A DNA stretch of 64,000 bases, taken from Euryarchaeota archaeon UBA557. Its GTDB lineage: Archaea; Thermoplasmatota; Poseidoniia; Poseidoniales; Thalassarchaeaceae. The notes below the pieces were generated by a model, which saw nothing but the letters and a program-made list of their open reading frames with translations, made no database searches and had not been told where the DNA came from. The stretch is taken from NCBI GenBank assembly GCA_002503285.1, contig DARI01000010.1, forward strand, positions 1 through 64,000. Reading direction: 5' to 3'. Numbering within the stretch: the stretch's first letter is position 1; each line of letters begins with the position of its first letter. Of this stretch, positions 1-9,707 are shown piece after piece. A program made the translations under genes and the position numbers.

Positions 1-122
1 ACTATTGTTGAAACCATTTCTGATTCTGTTAAGTAGATAAAAGATCCAATTCCTGCAAACATCATCATCCAAGAACCAATTGCTTTGATCAGACCAGTTG
101 AACTTCTTAGATAACCAATCAT
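1..122 (-). CDS. Partial membrane protein, N-terminal 40 residues
   Basis: A reading frame on the minus strand starts with ATG at 122 and runs off the left edge without a stop. The 40 visible residues begin MIGYLRSSTGLIKAIGSWMM and contain a hydrophobic stretch that looks like a first membrane helix. No family can be recognised from so short a piece. It lies in the same direction as the next gene and may share its transcript. Confidence 0.45.
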   Translation of the reverse strand, partial: MIGYLRSSTGLIKAIGSWMMMFAGIGSFIYLTESEMVSTI

Positions 123-194
123 TGCTTGCTATCCATCAACTACGCTACCTTGATTGAATGGGGCCTGTTGTGAGCGACTCGATTTGCTGGGACT

Positions 195-1367
195 TTAATT
201 CCACCAGTCTTCATCATCGGTTCCACAGTTACGAAGAGTTTCATCTACGAAGTCTATTATTTCGCCATAGTTCCTCTCTACGTTCACTATTTCCTCTCTG
301 ATTAGTTCCTCTCCCAGCAGTTCCCTTACCGAAACGTGGTCGTCCCCTCCTTTGTCCCCTAGGAAAGAAAATTCCAGTTGTCTTCCTTTCTCCTTTGTAT
401 CCTCAAGATAAATCAATTCGGAGTCCCCACCGAAACTGGATAAAAAATCCAACAATTCTGTTGTCGACCGGGCTTCGAATTCCTTCTCTATAGTTCCGTC
501 TATGAGTACTGAGAAAGTGCGAGATCCTCCCTCGAATTTTTGGGCCTGAGCATCTAATGCCTGAGAGATCGCGAGGGCCTCATCCATGTCCAGTGAATCG
601 GAGTATTTCTTAATCCACGCAGACCTTGCCATGGCTTGAAGCTCCATCGCCTCGGGGCCAGAGTCCCAACCGCCCTTGGCTTGTCCACTAGGAGCACTAG
701 GATGGGGCTTATCAGCGTCATAAACCAGTTTGTACCTCTTGTGGGAGTGTTCTGGGAGAGTCTTCTCGAATGACCTCGCGGTTAAAAGTGCGAGGAGAGG
801 GAGAAGTAGGCATGTGGATGCGCAGCAGAGGTTGAATAGAATATCGCCGATGCCTATCATCTGAATCCATGTGTAAGTTATCAGAACGGCATCCGAAGGG
901 TCATCGGGGTTCACGTATGCAGTCGCATTGGAACCCACAGGGTAGTCCTCAAGCCATTGGTTGGCCGCTTCCGGAGTGGAGAAATTCACGTACTTCTTTG
1001 AATAGGAAGTGCTCACATATGTCTCGCCATCGATCTGCCATTCGTACAAGATAGTTGGATGGTAGCCCCACCCGTCATTTCCGAACCACTCATCATCCCC
1101 CTTTTCATGGAAGAACTCATAGATCATCCCGGTGTCAAGAATCTTGGCATCTTCTGCTTGCCATTTGGAAGTATCTTCGTCAACGATAAAAGCGACATTG
1201 ACAATGGTGAATATAAGAAATCCGGCTATGACCCATATCCTAGGCGCCCTGTTGAAAGCAAGGAATGAGAACGTCAGCCCAAGCCCACGCCACCTAATTA
1301 ACTTCAATATTACAAATCCTATGAATAAGGCAATAAATAGGATAACTCCCTTCTCTCCTGAATTCAT
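195..1367 (-). CDS. DUF3592-like membrane protein
   Basis: A 390-residue protein. Two hydrophobic segments lie near the N terminus (about residues 7-25 and 43-60) and another around residues 165-200. Between them is an extracytoplasmic region with the DUF3592 pattern: a VSTSYSKKYVNFSTPEAANQ stretch followed by YPVGSNATAYVNPDDPSDAV. The acidic C-terminal half (about 200-390) is probably cytoplasmic and has no recognised domain. Function is unknown. Base composition is visibly richer in GC (around half in several lines) than the rest of the window, which suggests recent acquisition or a different selective history. Confidence 0.75.
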   Translation of the reverse strand: MNSGEKGVILFIALFIGFVILKLIRWRGLGLTFSFLAFNRAPRIWVIAGFLIFTIVNVAFIVDEDTSKWQAEDAKILDTGMIYEFFHEKGDDEWFGNDGWGYHPTILYEWQIDGETYVSTSYSKKYVNFSTPEAANQWLEDYPVGSNATAYVNPDDPSDAVLITYTWIQMIGIGDILFNLCCASTCLLLPLLALLTARSFEKTLPEHSHKRYKLVYDADKPHPSAPSGQAKGGWDSGPEAMELQAMARSAWIKKYSDSLDMDEALAISQALDAQAQKFEGGSRTFSVLIDGTIEKEFEARSTTELLDFLSSFGGDSELIYLEDTKEKGRQLEFSFLGDKGGDDHVSVRELLGEELIREEIVNVERNYGEIIDFVDETLRNCGTDDEDWWN

Positions 1368-1530
1368 GTCCCTATCAAAAGCGCTACTGAACTAGAGACT
1401 ATTTATATTTACCCGAAACTGTCTTGTCCTTTCAGATACTAGTCTCTGAAATGGTCCACCGATAGCCCTAGATTCATGAAAAAAATCGCATGTGTATAAG
1501 GACAAACCCTTTAGTTTGTTGAAACTAGAC

Positions 1531-1887
1531 TTATCGGCTACCTACCTGTCCCATAATTTCTGGTTTCTGTTCCACTTGATTCGGGAGATATTCGCTTTGA
1601 TTCATTCTGCGTTCCAACCAAATTGGACCTCCTGGTAAGAGTGACAGAAAACCACCAGTAATTACTGCGCGAATATTCCATTTATTTCTAATCAAACCCA
1701 ATGCAAGCAGCCAGATGTACAATAACCATAAAGACCCATGAATGGGTCCGATAACTGTGACCAAAATTTCATTATCTCCTAAATATTTTAGGGGTACAGC
1801 AATTAGGTACAAACTTAAGGTCGAACATGTCTCTGCAATACCTACAATATAGAAAAAACGCACAAAACCACCATTTTCCCTACCCAT
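1531..1887 (-). CDS. DUF3817-family small membrane protein
   Basis: A 118-residue integral membrane protein. The segments FFYIVGIAETCSTLSLYLI and IGPIHGSLWLLYIWLLALGL match the DUF3817 family, in which a Gly-Pro-x-His-Gly motif sits at the start of the second helix. Its cellular role is not known. A short inverted repeat (ACAAAC / GTTTGT, 1502-1519) lies just beyond the stop codon and may help transcription end, but it is weak. Confidence 0.75.
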   Translation of the reverse strand: MGRENGGFVRFFYIVGIAETCSTLSLYLIAVPLKYLGDNEILVTVIGPIHGSLWLLYIWLLALGLIRNKWNIRAVITGGFLSLLPGGPIWLERRMNQSEYLPNQVEQKPEIMGQVGSR

Positions 1888-1956
1888 AATGTTACGATTA
1901 TATCATGACAAATAATTATTCCGCTCGCTTTTACCGTAGGCCACTCTTTGATTTAA

Positions 1957-2406
1957 TTATTCTCGAGTGTATAGTTTGTATTTTTGTAAATGTTTCAGTT
2001 GGTGTAGAAGTCGTCTAAATTCCAATGAAAATACCATCCAAAATACCATTACTAAGCGACTAATAAATATATTCAACAAGGCCAAAAATCCCGGCGTAGA
2101 CCTTCTTTTAAATCCAGCTTTTTCCAACGCTGATTGAAGTCGAATATCTCGCGTATATACAAAAATTCGGCCACTACCACATTCCTTCAATAATTTATGC
2201 GATATTCCTCTGCCTCTGTGCGCCGGATCAACTACGAAGCTATTTATTTCAAAACCGGTCCATCTGTTCGACCTAGTGGCATAAGCAATAGGATGGTCGT
2301 TAATATCTTGGATTATTATACTATTATCGTTAATTTTTGCTAAGGATGGCGGCCTGAGATCTAATTCCTGCCGAAACATTTTTTTCAACCATACGATATA
2401 ATCCAT
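1957..2406 (-). CDS. GNAT-family N-acetyltransferase
   Basis: A 149-residue protein. The region of about residues 30-105 has the GNAT core: a strand ending FEINSFVVDPAHRGRGISHK, where RGRGIS is the acetyl-CoA pyrophosphate-binding loop, then a helix and a later strand IFVYTRDIRLQSALEKAGF. The acceptor substrate cannot be read from the sequence. The C-terminal 40 residues are hydrophobic (LLNIFISRLVMVFWMVFSLE), suggesting membrane attachment, which is unusual for a GNAT enzyme. Confidence 0.75.
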   Translation of the reverse strand: MDYIVWLKKMFRQELDLRPPSLAKINDNSIIIQDINDHPIAYATRSNRWTGFEINSFVVDPAHRGRGISHKLLKECGSGRIFVYTRDIRLQSALEKAGFKRRSTPGFLALLNIFISRLVMVFWMVFSLEFRRLLHQLKHLQKYKLYTRE

Positions 2407-2623
2407 TCTAATCCTCTACTACCATGTCTACTAGGGCGCCCCTTCTTTAGATATGTGTCAAAATCAGTATGGAAGCAAATGCATTCATCAATTTATGGTT
2501 TGCAAATTTGAGTTAAACATTGATGCCTGCATCTACTACAATATGGAATATATTGGCCGTTATTGGAACTAAGACGCAAACTATGATACTACAGAATGAA
2601 AACCAAAATAACCTCGCCAAAGC

Positions 2624-3316
2624 ATGAGTCGGCGTGTGTGGCTGTATATCGTAACTATTTCTGTAGGGCTTTGGATTGCTGCCACAGGCGCTGGAGGAAT
2701 CCTTGCCGATAGCAAAGCCGAATGGCCTGTCAACGTATGGTGTTGGGGACTTTTTAGCGCTATTTTCGTAAAGGCAGAAAAAAAAGAGCGGATCGAGATG
2801 CTCACAGTTGTAGCTTTAGCAACGCCAATGGAGTTATTTTTCTCAGAAGTCTGGTTAATTTACGAATATCAGCGAGATTTCATGCCCTTCTTCGTACCAG
2901 CAGGGCATTATTTCCTCTATGACTTGGGACGGCGACTGGCTGCCAAAATTAGTGTTTTTGTGGCCATAACCTCTCTTCTTCCGTTTATTCCTTTGGTCGC
3001 CTACGGTGTATACTCCGGGAGTGACACATCCGGACTGGTCTTGCTAATGCTTGTTATTAGTTTTACCAAATGGGGACCCCAACCTCGGCTTTACATCGTC
3101 ATGGCTTGGGCGGCATTGGCTATGGAACTCTGGGGAACTCATCTTGGAAGTTGGACATGGGCTTCAGAAATCCCGTGGACAGGCCTTACTGCATGGAATC
3201 CCCCTCTTCTCGTCGGGGCCTTCTATTGCTTTGGCGACCTATTGGTTAACTTTTTTAGTGCCAAATTTGATACGCAACCGCTAGATTTAGATATCATTAG
3301 AGAAATTGATGAATAA
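2624..3316 (+). CDS. Multi-pass membrane protein of unknown function
   Basis: A 230-residue protein with about six hydrophobic segments and conserved-looking loops (AMELWGTHLGSWTWASEIPW, LTAWNPPLLVGAFYCFGDLL). I do not recognise the family. The mix of Trp, His and Asp in the loops could fit an integral membrane enzyme. The start ATG overlaps, as ATGA, the stop of a possible 34-codon frame at 2523-2627, so the two could be translationally coupled. Confidence 0.6.
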   Translation: MSRRVWLYIVTISVGLWIAATGAGGILADSKAEWPVNVWCWGLFSAIFVKAEKKERIEMLTVVALATPMELFFSEVWLIYEYQRDFMPFFVPAGHYFLYDLGRRLAAKISVFVAITSLLPFIPLVAYGVYSGSDTSGLVLLMLVISFTKWGPQPRLYIVMAWAALAMELWGTHLGSWTWASEIPWTGLTAWNPPLLVGAFYCFGDLLVNFFSAKFDTQPLDLDIIREIDE

Positions 3317-3617
3317 GACTGTTATACTATCATTCGTCAAATTCCCTGCTTTTAGTGACGTAGGAATAACTATCAGTGATGCTGGCTAATTAAGGGTGTG
3401 ACTGAAGGAGATAAGGGGCAACCCTGGTGAAAAATACAATCTAATCGTTGTTTCCTTATCCTGGGACTTCCTATTGGTGGATTATTCTCAATCGGTACCT
3501 CCATTGTATAATACGAACATTAGGATGTCCATGCGCCCGTAGAAATGCCCAAACGTGCCCTTCTGTACATCCAGAAAGTTTTACAACTCTACATTAAAAT
3601 ATGGCTTGACCGGGGCA

Positions 3618-4211
3618 ATGTGCATGAAGGAGATGCATACTATCTTCGCACGTTTCATCCATTGGACTTTTATCCCGCTCTATGCTTATGGAATTTTTAA
3701 GCAAGTTGACGGCATTGGAGAGTTGGAAGATCGCAGTTTATTAATTTCTGAGAGCATTTTTGCTACCTTTTTTTTGTTGATAGTTATCTTACGATTTACG
3801 TATATGCGGCGATTCAAGACATTTCAAGGAGCGACGCATGCACCTCACAGAATTCATGCATTCATAGCTAAATCTGTGCACATAGGCATGTACACTGCAT
3901 TGATTCTCCTTCCTCTCTCTGGATTATTCATCGCTTCTCTTTACAGTCAAGGTATCAAATCTGGATTTTTACAAGATGGGGCACTTGCAGTCCATGAGTT
4001 TGGTGCGACGTTGAGTTACGTGATGATAGCAACACATGTTTCTGCCGCAATTTATTCGCGTATCAAGGGTGAGGGCGTCTGGTCATCTATGGTCCCAATT
4101 CTCAAAGAGAAGGGCCCGAATAAATCTCCAGTTGTTAGCAAGGTTGCGTCAATTGAACAGTTTGTTTATGTAAAGATCGATGAATTCCTTATAGGCAGCA
4201 AAGGTGACTAG
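3618..4211 (+). CDS. Cytochrome b561-like membrane protein
   Basis: About 197 residues from the chosen ATG at 3618; the frame is open back to a GTG at 3555, but the family motif starts immediately after the ATG. Four hydrophobic segments carry histidines at places typical of b-type haem ligands in the cytochrome b561 / Ni-Fe hydrogenase b family: FARFIHWTFIPLYAYG, HRIHAFIAKSVHIGMYTAL, LAVHEFGATLSYVMIATHVS. It probably carries electrons across the membrane with two haems. No partner redox protein is adjacent. Confidence 0.75.
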   Translation: MCMKEMHTIFARFIHWTFIPLYAYGIFKQVDGIGELEDRSLLISESIFATFFLLIVILRFTYMRRFKTFQGATHAPHRIHAFIAKSVHIGMYTALILLPLSGLFIASLYSQGIKSGFLQDGALAVHEFGATLSYVMIATHVSAAIYSRIKGEGVWSSMVPILKEKGPNKSPVVSKVASIEQFVYVKIDEFLIGSKGD

Positions 4212-4284
4212 GTTTGCAATAGGCTGTGCTCATAACTAAGCACTGATTTTCTAATTGATGGCTAGGGATTATGATGTATAGCAG

Positions 4285-4392
4285 TTATCTTATTTCAATC
4301 ACTGTCGGTGTATTTCTAGCATTATTACTTCCATCTCCAAGTTGATCTTTGCCATTGTATCTCCAACAACTTACAGATCCATCATCAAGAAT
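4285..4392 (-). pseudogene. Decayed RCC1-repeat fragment
   Basis: In one minus-strand frame, directly beyond the stop of the neighbouring 93-residue gene, the DNA reads ILDDGSVSCWRYNGKDQLGD and ends ARNTPTVIEIR before a TAA at 4285-4287. This is one RCC1 repeat of the kind found 14 times in the large subtilase at 23958-30566 (usual form CAILDDGS-x-x-CWG-x-N-x-x-GQLGDGS). There is no start codon or upstream remainder, so it is the tail of a lost gene. Confidence 0.6.
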
Positions 4393-4673
4393 TACACTTT
4401 CTCTTGTTTTCTCTCTTCTTCATAGGCATCAGCAACCTTGCCAGCCGTACGAAGAAACTTTTTTTTCAAACCATCGAAGTTAAGATATATTATCCCACCA
4501 ACTGTCAAGAAAACTCCTCCAATTATTGTAAAAATACCTCCAACGTAGAGGCCAACTCTAGGCTCCGTATCCTCAAAGGTTGCAAATCCAGTTTGTACCA
4601 TTATAATCCCAGCAATGAGTACAAGTATTCCAGATATTATCAATACAATAGTCATCGGTTTTAGTATACTCAT
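4392..4673 (-). CDS. Small two-helix membrane protein
   Basis: A 93-residue protein with two hydrophobic segments (MTIVLIISGILVLIAGIIMV, and VGLYVGGIFTIIGGVFLTVG) and a charged Lys/Glu-rich C-terminal tail. No family is recognised. Its stop codon overlaps the first base of the RCC1 remnant, so the gene now sits where part of a larger RCC1 gene once was. Confidence 0.5.
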   Translation of the reverse strand: MSILKPMTIVLIISGILVLIAGIIMVQTGFATFEDTEPRVGLYVGGIFTIIGGVFLTVGGIIYLNFDGLKKKFLRTAGKVADAYEEERKQEKV

Positions 4674-4816
4674 ATCCTTGGAGTAAATACTGGGGTATTG
4701 AACATTTCTTACATCCCAACTAGTTAGTATTTTAGAATCTTAAATATGTTAAATATTTTTAATTACTGTTAGAAATTAAGGGTCGGTATGATATATTACG
4801 CCTTACTCCAATTTCT

Positions 4817-5641
4817 ATGATTATAGAGAATCAGTTCGCAGTAGGCGTTATTGGAGTTGGTAATATGGGCTCTGCATTAGTTCGAGGCATAGTAAATAAA
4901 AGCGGTATTGAAGCCAAATCAATTATTATTTGTGACGTGGATAAATTAAAAGTCGAATCTTTATGTAGAGATTTAGGTGTAGTAGATGGTGTTGATGCTA
5001 ATAATACCTCAAAATTAGCTGATTTAGTTATTTTAGCCTCGAAGCCACAGAATATGCCGGCTTTGCTTGAACGAATCTCCAAATCAATAAAGTCTAATCA
5101 GACTATAATGAGTATTGCAGCTGGTATAACTACCAATTCTATTGAAAGTGTACTTTTTGGAGATATACCTATTGTCCGTGTAATGCCCAATCTTCCTGCT
5201 GTAGTTGGAGAAGGTATGAGCATATATTGTGGAGGTGCCTATGTAGGTGATACTGACCTCGAAAGAGTAAGAAATGTATTAGATGCGGTTGGTATTTGTT
5301 TACAAGCTCCTGAAGACTTAATGGATGCAGTTACTGCACTAAGTGGCACTGGACCTGCATATGTTTTTTATACAATAGAAGTAATGATAGAAAGTGGAAT
5401 TGAAATGGGCATGTCTAGAGAAATGGCAGAGAAACTGGTTTTACAGACAGTTTTTGGTTCTGCTTTACTTGCTATGAAATCCGAACTGAATCCAACGGAT
5501 CTTCGAAAAGAGGTTACATCCAAAGGAGGGACTACAGATGCTGCAATAAGTCATCTTAAAGAGAATAATTATACAAAAATTGTAATTGAAGCTATTCTCA
5601 AAGCTAGGAATAGGTCAGGAGAGCTTGGAGATCTAAATTAA
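4817..5641 (+). CDS. proC: Pyrroline-5-carboxylate reductase
   Basis: A 274-residue enzyme, the usual family length, for the last step of proline synthesis (reduction of 1-pyrroline-5-carboxylate with NAD(P)H). The N-terminal dinucleotide-binding motif is GVIGVGNMGSALVRG (residues 10-24). The C-terminal dimerisation and active-site region has the signatures VTALSGTGPAYVF and LRKEVTSKGGTTDAAISHL. It stands alone; no other proline genes are adjacent. An AT-rich stretch before the ATG (TTAAATATGTTAAATATTTT, about 4740) is a plausible promoter. Confidence 0.93.
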   Translation: MIIENQFAVGVIGVGNMGSALVRGIVNKSGIEAKSIIICDVDKLKVESLCRDLGVVDGVDANNTSKLADLVILASKPQNMPALLERISKSIKSNQTIMSIAAGITTNSIESVLFGDIPIVRVMPNLPAVVGEGMSIYCGGAYVGDTDLERVRNVLDAVGICLQAPEDLMDAVTALSGTGPAYVFYTIEVMIESGIEMGMSREMAEKLVLQTVFGSALLAMKSELNPTDLRKEVTSKGGTTDAAISHLKENNYTKIVIEAILKARNRSGELGDLN

Positions 5642-5873
5642 TTTACTAAATATGGATTATGGGATTTTGTTAATCTCGTTCTAGGGCCATTGGAATTCTT
5701 TGGAATTACCACACCTTTAGCTGATAATGATGAGCAAAAGAATAGCCTATGAAAGGGCGGACTGTAAACTCAATGGTTCAGGTTTGACCATAGTAACCAA
5801 GGGCATCATACTCCCTACCATAATTGATGCCGGCACAAGGTTGACATCATGAGAGGTACATTGTGAGCTAGTA

Positions 5874-6071
5874 ATGACCAATTCACAGAAGCCACCCGTT
5901 ATCCTTCATCCTGCTTGGCCACTGGCCTTAGTTGTAGGAATTATTCTCCAAGGTGGAGCCTACTATATCGGAGTAGGCATCTTTGGATCTCCCGAGGCAT
6001 ATACTATCTTTCTCTGGGTAGCAATCCTACCATTGGCCATTGCAGGAATTATTTGGCTTAAATTAACCTAA
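5874..6071 (+). CDS. Small hydrophobic protein, two membrane segments
   Basis: A 65-residue frame that starts with ATG at 5874 and encodes two hydrophobic segments (WPLALVVGIILQGGAYYIGV and TIFLWVAILPLAIAGIIWL). A GAGAGG sequence 20 bases upstream is a possible but distant ribosome site. The composition fits a real small membrane protein, but nothing else supports it. Confidence 0.4.
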   Translation: MTNSQKPPVILHPAWPLALVVGIILQGGAYYIGVGIFGSPEAYTIFLWVAILPLAIAGIIWLKLT

Positions 6072-6273
6072 AAGGCATCTTTGCAATCGATGAAGAAGAA
6101 TAAGTACCCTTTGATTCACATACGAGTGAGAGGGTGGCTCCATGCGTTCAAGTTGAATTAGAAGGCAATAAAGAGTAAGGAATTCTAAATGGAGCCTATT
6201 TTCTTTATTGGAACTCAAAAAATCAATTGATTATGTTCAGCATTGCTAAAAATATTGGGAGTCTTGACTTATC

Positions 6274-8721
6274 TCAGTTTGAAATATCTTTTATTTTTTC
6301 AACCAAGTTCATTCGGTGAAGTCGCCACATTCCGATTGGCGTCATGGCTACAGCGATAAGAATAACTCCGGACATTAGTTGCCATGCAACGCTTGGAACG
6401 ATTGTAACAGGTACAAAGAATTGCCATGAAGAAAAAGCAGCAGCAAGTCCAACTGCTCCTCCATAAGCAAACAAAACTCCTACAATACCTCCAATGATTC
6501 CTATGAGCAATCCCTCAAACAAGAGCATTGCTCCAAGACTGCGTGTAGAAGCACCTAGTACTCGTAATGTAGCTAATTCGAAATCACGTTCTGCAACGTT
6601 CATAATCATTGTATTAAACATCACAACAATAGTAAATAGTAAACCAAGATACATCATTGCTTGAAATATTTGAGTCTGTTGATTGAGTAAACTATTGATA
6701 CCATCAAGTAATATTTGACGTTGTACGATGCCTGTTGAAGCCTCGCCTAAATTAGAATCAATCTGAACACCTTCTGGAAGTTCAAGATAAATAGAAGTTG
6801 CATTAACACCGAGAATTTTACCCAAGTCTCCACGTAAGAAGTACATGGTACGAGCTAATTCTGCAGTTGAAGTTCCAACGATTTCTACATCCTGTTGTGC
6901 GCCGTTAAGATTCACTGAATATTGCCCTCCAACATTCCAATCTAGAAATTTCATACTACCTTCATCCATCATCACTTGCGTTAAAACCGAATTGGCCGTT
7001 GGAGTATTTCCCTCTAGGACGGATATTGAACGCATCCCATTTTGGAATGAATCAATCCCTACGAGAGTGAATATTCGTTCAATTCCGTCAGAGTCATCTA
7101 CTGATCCAAGTGGCATTTCAATAATCATCTCATAGTTGGCTAATTTGTTATTTGCCCAATCTTGAACAGGTCCTTCTTCATCTGGCATAATATATATCTG
7201 AGCATCCCACGACTGATCATCTTCAAGGCTACCGACAAAAGTCTCTTGTAGACCAGCAGACATCATTTGAATTGAGCCAAAAAGCATCAGTGAGATGCCA
7301 ACTGCGACAAAAGTCATGCCAAGACGGAACGGTTTACGAACGCTCGAACGAATGGAGAGCCCGAGAGTTGTTGGCATCCATGAAGTAAGTTTTTGAAGAA
7401 TATTTGAGCCCACTCGCATTTCATTTTGACCGCTCAAAACAATTAACGGATCAAGGCGGCTCGCTTTCCAAGCAGGGAATGCCCCCGATAAGAATACAAC
7501 GAACATAGTAGAGCTAATGACTGTCAAATACAGAGATAGGGGGATGATACGGATAATAATCGGCACACCAACTAGAGTTTGATAAAAATCCAGCATTCCA
7601 TTCATACCATATTGGCCAGCCAGTGCACCAAGTACGGATCCGATTCCCCCTATTCCAAGAGGGGCAATAAGATATCCTCTCATGAGCGAAGACCGTTTAA
7701 CTCCAAGCGTACGTAATACTGCAATTTCCTTGGCTTGACTTTGTACTAAACGTTGCAGACTTAATACAATAGTTATGGCTGCTATTGAGGCAATCATTAC
7801 TGTAAAAGGAGCTATCGTTCGCTCCGTACTTTCTAAATCCTGTCGCATGATTTCTATAGGTTCATTTTGCCCTCTATCACGTACACGTGCATCTAATTCA
7901 GTGGAGCTTAAAGAAGTGTGAACCATCTCCTTAATCAAGTCAACTTCTTCTCCTTCATATTCTTTAGTATCAGGTAAATCAAATGAGGGAGTACCTTCGA
8001 TATCCAAAACAATCATGTTACTTGTACCAACTAATTCGCTTGTAATTCGAGCCATTCCAGAATCAGAGAGGTAGCCTACAACATATTGCCCCGGAGTCGG
8101 CGGGAAGAGAGTACCTTCAGGTGCCATGAGGACATGCAATGGATGATATCCCATGCCAACAATTGTGAAGTCTAGAGTTACATTTCCGGCTCCAATACTC
8201 ACAGTATCTCCAAGACTGAGATTAAGTGCACCGGTAACGTGAGAATCGATAACAATTTCATCCGATGCAACTGCAATTCTCCCTTCAGAATGTCCTACTG
8301 GCATCCATACACGATCAGCATTTGCATCCACAGGAATGCCATGCCAAAGAGCATTTATGATGTGTTCTCCAGTATCATTAACGTGGAACATTGCCCCTTT
8401 CGTTACGGTGCGCCCTTCGCATGAATCAATAGAAGAAACGATAGCAGAAGAATTCAGAGCATATTCAATATCCATACAGAATTCTTTTACTTGTTCTGGA
8501 GTCCAAGTAGCACTAAAGTTATCAATCCACACGTCTGCAAGATTTGCTCCTTCCTCGTCATCAGCCTGCATTGCATCATACATACCTCCAAGATTGTGTG
8601 CATAACCTCCAAAAGTGATACCTGCGAAAACGCCGACAAATACCATCAGTATCACAGCGAAGAGTCTCAGTTTGGTACGCCAAAGACTTCTTGCTAAGCG
8701 TTTATTAAGTAATCCAGACAT
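6274..8721 (-). CDS. ABC transporter permease, FtsX/MacB type, fused pair
   Basis: An 815-residue protein with an N-terminal membrane anchor (about 17-40), a large extracytoplasmic domain, a first FtsX-type permease domain (about 305-430, ending FLSGAFPAWKASRLDPLIVL), a second anchor and extracytoplasmic domain, and a second FtsX domain (about 690-810). PAWKASRLDPL is the typical permease motif after the last helix of the first unit. Two LolC/MacB-like halves are thus joined in one chain. It works with the ATPase encoded just upstream (8731-9426, same strand, 9-base gap), probably in lipoprotein or lipid release or in export of a small molecule. The substrate cannot be read. Confidence 0.85.
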   Translation of the reverse strand: MSGLLNKRLARSLWRTKLRLFAVILMVFVGVFAGITFGGYAHNLGGMYDAMQADDEEGANLADVWIDNFSATWTPEQVKEFCMDIEYALNSSAIVSSIDSCEGRTVTKGAMFHVNDTGEHIINALWHGIPVDANADRVWMPVGHSEGRIAVASDEIVIDSHVTGALNLSLGDTVSIGAGNVTLDFTIVGMGYHPLHVLMAPEGTLFPPTPGQYVVGYLSDSGMARITSELVGTSNMIVLDIEGTPSFDLPDTKEYEGEEVDLIKEMVHTSLSSTELDARVRDRGQNEPIEIMRQDLESTERTIAPFTVMIASIAAITIVLSLQRLVQSQAKEIAVLRTLGVKRSSLMRGYLIAPLGIGGIGSVLGALAGQYGMNGMLDFYQTLVGVPIIIRIIPLSLYLTVISSTMFVVFLSGAFPAWKASRLDPLIVLSGQNEMRVGSNILQKLTSWMPTTLGLSIRSSVRKPFRLGMTFVAVGISLMLFGSIQMMSAGLQETFVGSLEDDQSWDAQIYIMPDEEGPVQDWANNKLANYEMIIEMPLGSVDDSDGIERIFTLVGIDSFQNGMRSISVLEGNTPTANSVLTQVMMDEGSMKFLDWNVGGQYSVNLNGAQQDVEIVGTSTAELARTMYFLRGDLGKILGVNATSIYLELPEGVQIDSNLGEASTGIVQRQILLDGINSLLNQQTQIFQAMMYLGLLFTIVVMFNTMIMNVAERDFELATLRVLGASTRSLGAMLLFEGLLIGIIGGIVGVLFAYGGAVGLAAAFSSWQFFVPVTIVPSVAWQLMSGVILIAVAMTPIGMWRLHRMNLVEKIKDISN

Positions 8722-8730
8722 AATAATACC

Positions 8731-9426
8731 TCATTTAAAAGAATTAGAATTTATACTTTGATCGGACACAATCTTGCCGCTGTCTATACGAATAACACGC
8801 GTGGCATACTTGACTAATCCTTCATCATGGGTAACAAAAACTGAAGTTATGTTTTCCTGCATGCAGGCGCTTACTAATGCCTCCATTACTTTATTTGAGG
8901 TCTCTGTGTCAAGGTTTCCAGTTAATTCATCGCCAAGCAAAAGAGTTGGGCGTTTGGCGATGCTTCGAGCAATGGCGACCCTTTGTTGCTGGCCCCCACT
9001 TATTTCTCCAGGGAAACGATTAATTTCAGCATCTAGACCTACAAGTTTCAGTAATTCCTTCGCACGCTGGGGATCTTTATTACCTGATAGTTCCTGAATC
9101 AATAATATGTTTTCAAGTACTGTGAGATCTTGAAGTAAGTTAAAAAATTGGAACACGTAACCTATGTTTTCCCTTCGAAAGGAGGTCATTTTTTCTGAGT
9201 TGTTACGAGGAACTTGGGCATCAAGAAATGAATAGGATCCACCAGTAGGGCTGTCAAGAGCAGAGAGACAATTTAGCAGAGTTGTTTTTCCAGATCCTGA
9301 AGGCCCAAGTAGAATAACTCGTTCTCCCTCTAATATTTCAAAAGTCACGCCATCGAGTGCTTTTACTACTCCTGCAGGTGTCTCGTAGTGTCTTTCTAGG
9401 TTTTCCATTTTTAATAATTTATCCAT
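8731..9426 (-). CDS. ABC transporter ATP-binding protein, LolD/MacB type
   Basis: 231 residues from the ATG at 9426, which puts the first residues at the usual place for this family; the frame is open to 9510 but the extra 28 residues are unlike the family. Walker A is GPSGSGKTT, the signature is SGGQQQRVAIARS and the H-loop is VTHDE. Walker B reads LLLGDELTGNLD, where most LolD proteins have LADEPTGNLD. It powers the adjacent permease with which it forms a two-gene operon. Confidence 0.9.
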   Translation of the reverse strand: MDKLLKMENLERHYETPAGVVKALDGVTFEILEGERVILLGPSGSGKTTLLNCLSALDSPTGGSYSFLDAQVPRNNSEKMTSFRRENIGYVFQFFNLLQDLTVLENILLIQELSGNKDPQRAKELLKLVGLDAEINRFPGEISGGQQQRVAIARSIAKRPTLLLGDELTGNLDTETSNKVMEALVSACMQENITSVFVTHDEGLVKYATRVIRIDSGKIVSDQSINSNSFK

Positions 9427-9707
9427 ATTTACACGTTCTAATCTCAAAGCATATTGATTCCATTTAATAATTCTTAATTTACAAAAGACAGTGATATTAA
9501 GGTTTACCACATGTCAATCAAATATAAGTTTTTTTTAAGGAAGCAACATCTAATAAATAGATTATAATTTTATTCAATGATTGTTGAATTAATTATTAAA
9601 TTCACTCTCGTAAATGTATAAATTTATATGAAATACATTAATTAAGTTAATCCTTTGTCTTGCTGGTTGTAGTTATCAGTTTTGTTGTTTTTAATGAGGA
9701 ATAATTT

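Noticed and set aside
1502..1519. Transcription terminator hairpin after the DUF3817 gene
   Set aside because: Six base pairs only and no clear T-run on the transcribed strand; too weak to list.
2523..2627. Possible 34-residue leader peptide coupled by ATGA to the membrane protein at 2624
   Set aside because: Only the overlap supports it; no ribosome site, no recognisable sequence, and chance frames of this length are common.
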